Part shown: positions 61,960 to 64,000 of the stretch, one piece after another | Numbering within the stretch: position 1 is the stretch's first letter | Layout: each line of letters opens with the position of its first letter | The notes under the pieces: generated by a model | What the model was told of the DNA's origin: nothing | The model's database searches: none | What the model saw: the letters and a program-made list of their open reading frames with translations, nothing else | Made by a program: the position numbers and the translations under genes | From: Maniola hyperantus | Taxonomy: Eukaryota; Arthropoda; Insecta; Lepidoptera; Nymphalidae | DNA: 64,000 bases | Assembly (NCBI RefSeq): GCF_902806685.2 | Contig: NC_048542.1 | Span: 11,454,533 to 11,518,532 of the forward strand | Reading direction: 5' to 3'

Positions 61960-63690
61960 ATTCAAAAAGTGTACACTGCCACTTTGATATCTTGAATGAA
62001 TGAGAAAGAATCTTGAATCAATCCCCGGCGATCCAGAATACTTCTTCGGAATTCTAATTATTCTATTCTATACTAGCTGCCCCGGCGAACTTCGTACCGC
62101 CTAATTCTACCGTCGATTCTTTTTCAGTCGTGCTGGATGGCTAAAGCCTCATTCTGAGAAGAAAGATATTCTCACTGATGGGCCGGCGTTGGGTAGGGTG
62201 ATGATAATGAAAACTAAGTGAACGACGCGCGACATCTCGGGAAAGAGCTGTTTAAGGTGACGCAGTACGCTCGACTGAAATTTTCGGCGCACGTGGGTAA
62301 TCTGTTTGCTTTTCACCTGACATTGTACGAGAAAGTGAGAGGCACGACGATTTTCCCCGAAATCAAGCGCGAAAAGGGTTAAGGAAAAGTTTTTTTGGAG
62401 AAAAAAATACTAAATATGTATTTACAAAGTAAAGATATTTCAAATAATAAATCAATAAACTAATTTTAAATTGCTTTAGAATTTTCACACTTCTTATTTT
62501 ATTTATTCACGCCCAAAGTTGTCATAACTTTAGTGTTAAAATAGGAATATTTCGAGGCTCGTAACTTTAAAATCAATATTTTTTTCAGTGTTTTACATTA
62601 TATCAATAAACCTACAAAGATAATGATAATACTTAGTTTTTAGCGTACAATATCAAAATATAATGTAGTAATCACCCTCCTACGTTTGTATGAAGAAAGC
62701 AACGAACTGCGCCCTCTTAAGTACGTATTATCTATTTCAACTCGGATTAAGTGGTCATATTATAATAATTACTTATTTCAACGCGGCATAAAGTGGTTAT
62801 CCTGGACAAACATTTGGATCCCGGTATTAATGGTCAAGTGATTGAAGGAAATGGGCCGCGGTGAGTTCTCAATGGAATTAAGCGAGCTTGGCGACCTTCT
62901 CATCTATATTACAGTAGCATGCCTTTAGTTTAAGTTTTACTTATTTCAGTATACATTATTATAGGACACTTGCAACCCGCTCCGGCTTCGCACGGGAGAA
63001 TGGAGGTTTACAGGTTACTGAATACAGGTTTTATGCGTGACCGCTATTTTGGAAAAAAAAGTAAAATGGCGGACTACTAGGTAGGTCATAAAATTCAAAG
63101 CCTTTGAATGCCACCTACTCATAAACTTAACTAGAAATTGATTGCAATGCTTCCCTCATGCTTCCCTTCCCTCTAATAAAACATGTCCAAACTTTTCAAT
63201 TTATCGCAAAATGCTTTTCCGTTTGGAAAACTTTTCATAACATAAATTGAATTTTTATATGTATGGAAATGGATTAAATAAGTTTCCAACATCCTATAAA
63301 TACATAATAATTGGAGCGTACACGTTTTTTTATATATAGTAAAATGCTATAACGATAAACTGATTCATAATTCAGCCTGATTTGAGATTTGACTCTTGAG
63401 GATTTCTCAAAGTTTGGCGGACCTAATAGACAGACCTGGGATGGACTGTCCCATAGTTCTATTCTATCGTTACTCCGCTACGGGATTGACGGTTGAATTT
63501 TGCGGAATGGAACGTACAGTCGCTGCATACCTTCTATTTCAGCTGTTCGATCCCAATTTACTTTTACGTAAAACATAAAAATTGGTCAAGTGCGAGTGGG
63601 ACCCACACACAAAGGTCTCTGTACCAGCGCGGGTAACGTGCGGGTGTGCGGGCGTCCCCCCGCCTCATAACCCGATTATCATCTCAACCT
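61960..63690. other. Right-edge stretch without a recognised gene
   Basis: AT-rich, with scraps of repeats (a GCGAACTTCGTACCGCC fragment at 62070-62115, a SINE-c-like scrap at 62130-62215, an AACCCGCTCCGGCTTCGCAC scrap at 62975). Nothing coding recognised. Confidence 0.5.
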
Positions 63691-63693
63691 GTA
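63626..63693. mobile_element. Foldback MITE, family GTACGCGACAGG, half copy
   Basis: GCGCGGGTAACGTGCGGGTG and TTATCATCTCAACCTGTA. Confidence 0.5.
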
Positions 63694-63695
63694 TC

Positions 63696-63886
63696 TCTAT
63701 ATATAAAAATGAATCGCTAAATGTGTTGCTGATCGCAAATCTCGAGAACAGCTGAACCGATTTCGCTCATTCTTTTTTTATAATATTCCTTGAAGTACGA
63801 GGATGATTCTTACAGAGAGAAAAATTTAAAAAATTTGAGTCGACTGTTAGGCAGAACGAAGTTCGCCAGGGCAGCTAGTATACTAT
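63696..63886 (+). repeat. GAATCGCTGAATGTG repeat
   Basis: Nearly the same sequence as 45127-45346 with a shorter centre. Confidence 0.65.
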
Positions 63887-64000
63887 AGATATGAGTGTGA
63901 TTTGGTCCTTATGCGTAACGCGACTACCTGTATATCCGCTCGTTTTAATCGCATTTGAATTTCAGTTGTATTTCATTTACAGTGACCGATATCCAGCCAG

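Overview
The window looks like AT-rich nuclear DNA of a moth or butterfly (Lepidoptera). Three things point there: two tandem insect-type GMC oxidoreductase genes, an Adf-1-like MADF/BESS gene with GT-AG introns, and a dense load of short interspersed repeats (tRNA-headed SINEs, foldback MITEs, tetranucleotide-bearing GTTCCGTA elements, non-LTR retrotransposon tails) of the kind that fills lepidopteran introns. There are no bacterial-style operons, CRISPR arrays or origins. No database search was possible, so repeat families are named here by their own motifs.

Layout. (1) 1318-1938 (-) is the 5' coding exon of a GMC oxidoreductase (gene B) whose remaining exons lie left of the window. (2) 5033-23669 (-) is a complete five-exon GMC oxidoreductase (gene A, 663 aa predicted); its splice phases all agree and its second intron is 12.9 kb of nested repeats. 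A TATA-like promoter precedes it and an AATAAA signal follows it. (3) 24-52 kb has no gene I can support and is a mosaic of transposable elements, several with clear target-site duplications and nesting order. (4) 52.4-55.5 kb holds two speculative plus-strand first exons, one encoding a type II membrane anchor. (5) 57987-59750 (-) is a complete two-exon MADF-BESS gene (280 aa), a probable DNA-binding transcriptional regulator. Its poly(A) signal lies inside a foldback repeat and its intron is mostly transposon. (6) 59.8-64 kb is again repeats.

The two GMC genes are head-to-tail paralogs on one strand. Both encode a cysteine-containing hydrophobic N-terminus, a variable linker, a polybasic site and then the FAD-binding fold. 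They differ in that gene A splits the linker with an intron, while gene B encodes it in a single exon as a much longer low-complexity linker. I see no functional link between the GMC pair and the MADF-BESS gene beyond proximity. I did not find a clearly new biological system. The most informative observations are the paralog exon rearrangement with a shared putative processing site, the exactly bounded nested transposons, and transposon sequence crowding the splice donors and the poly(A) site of the real genes.
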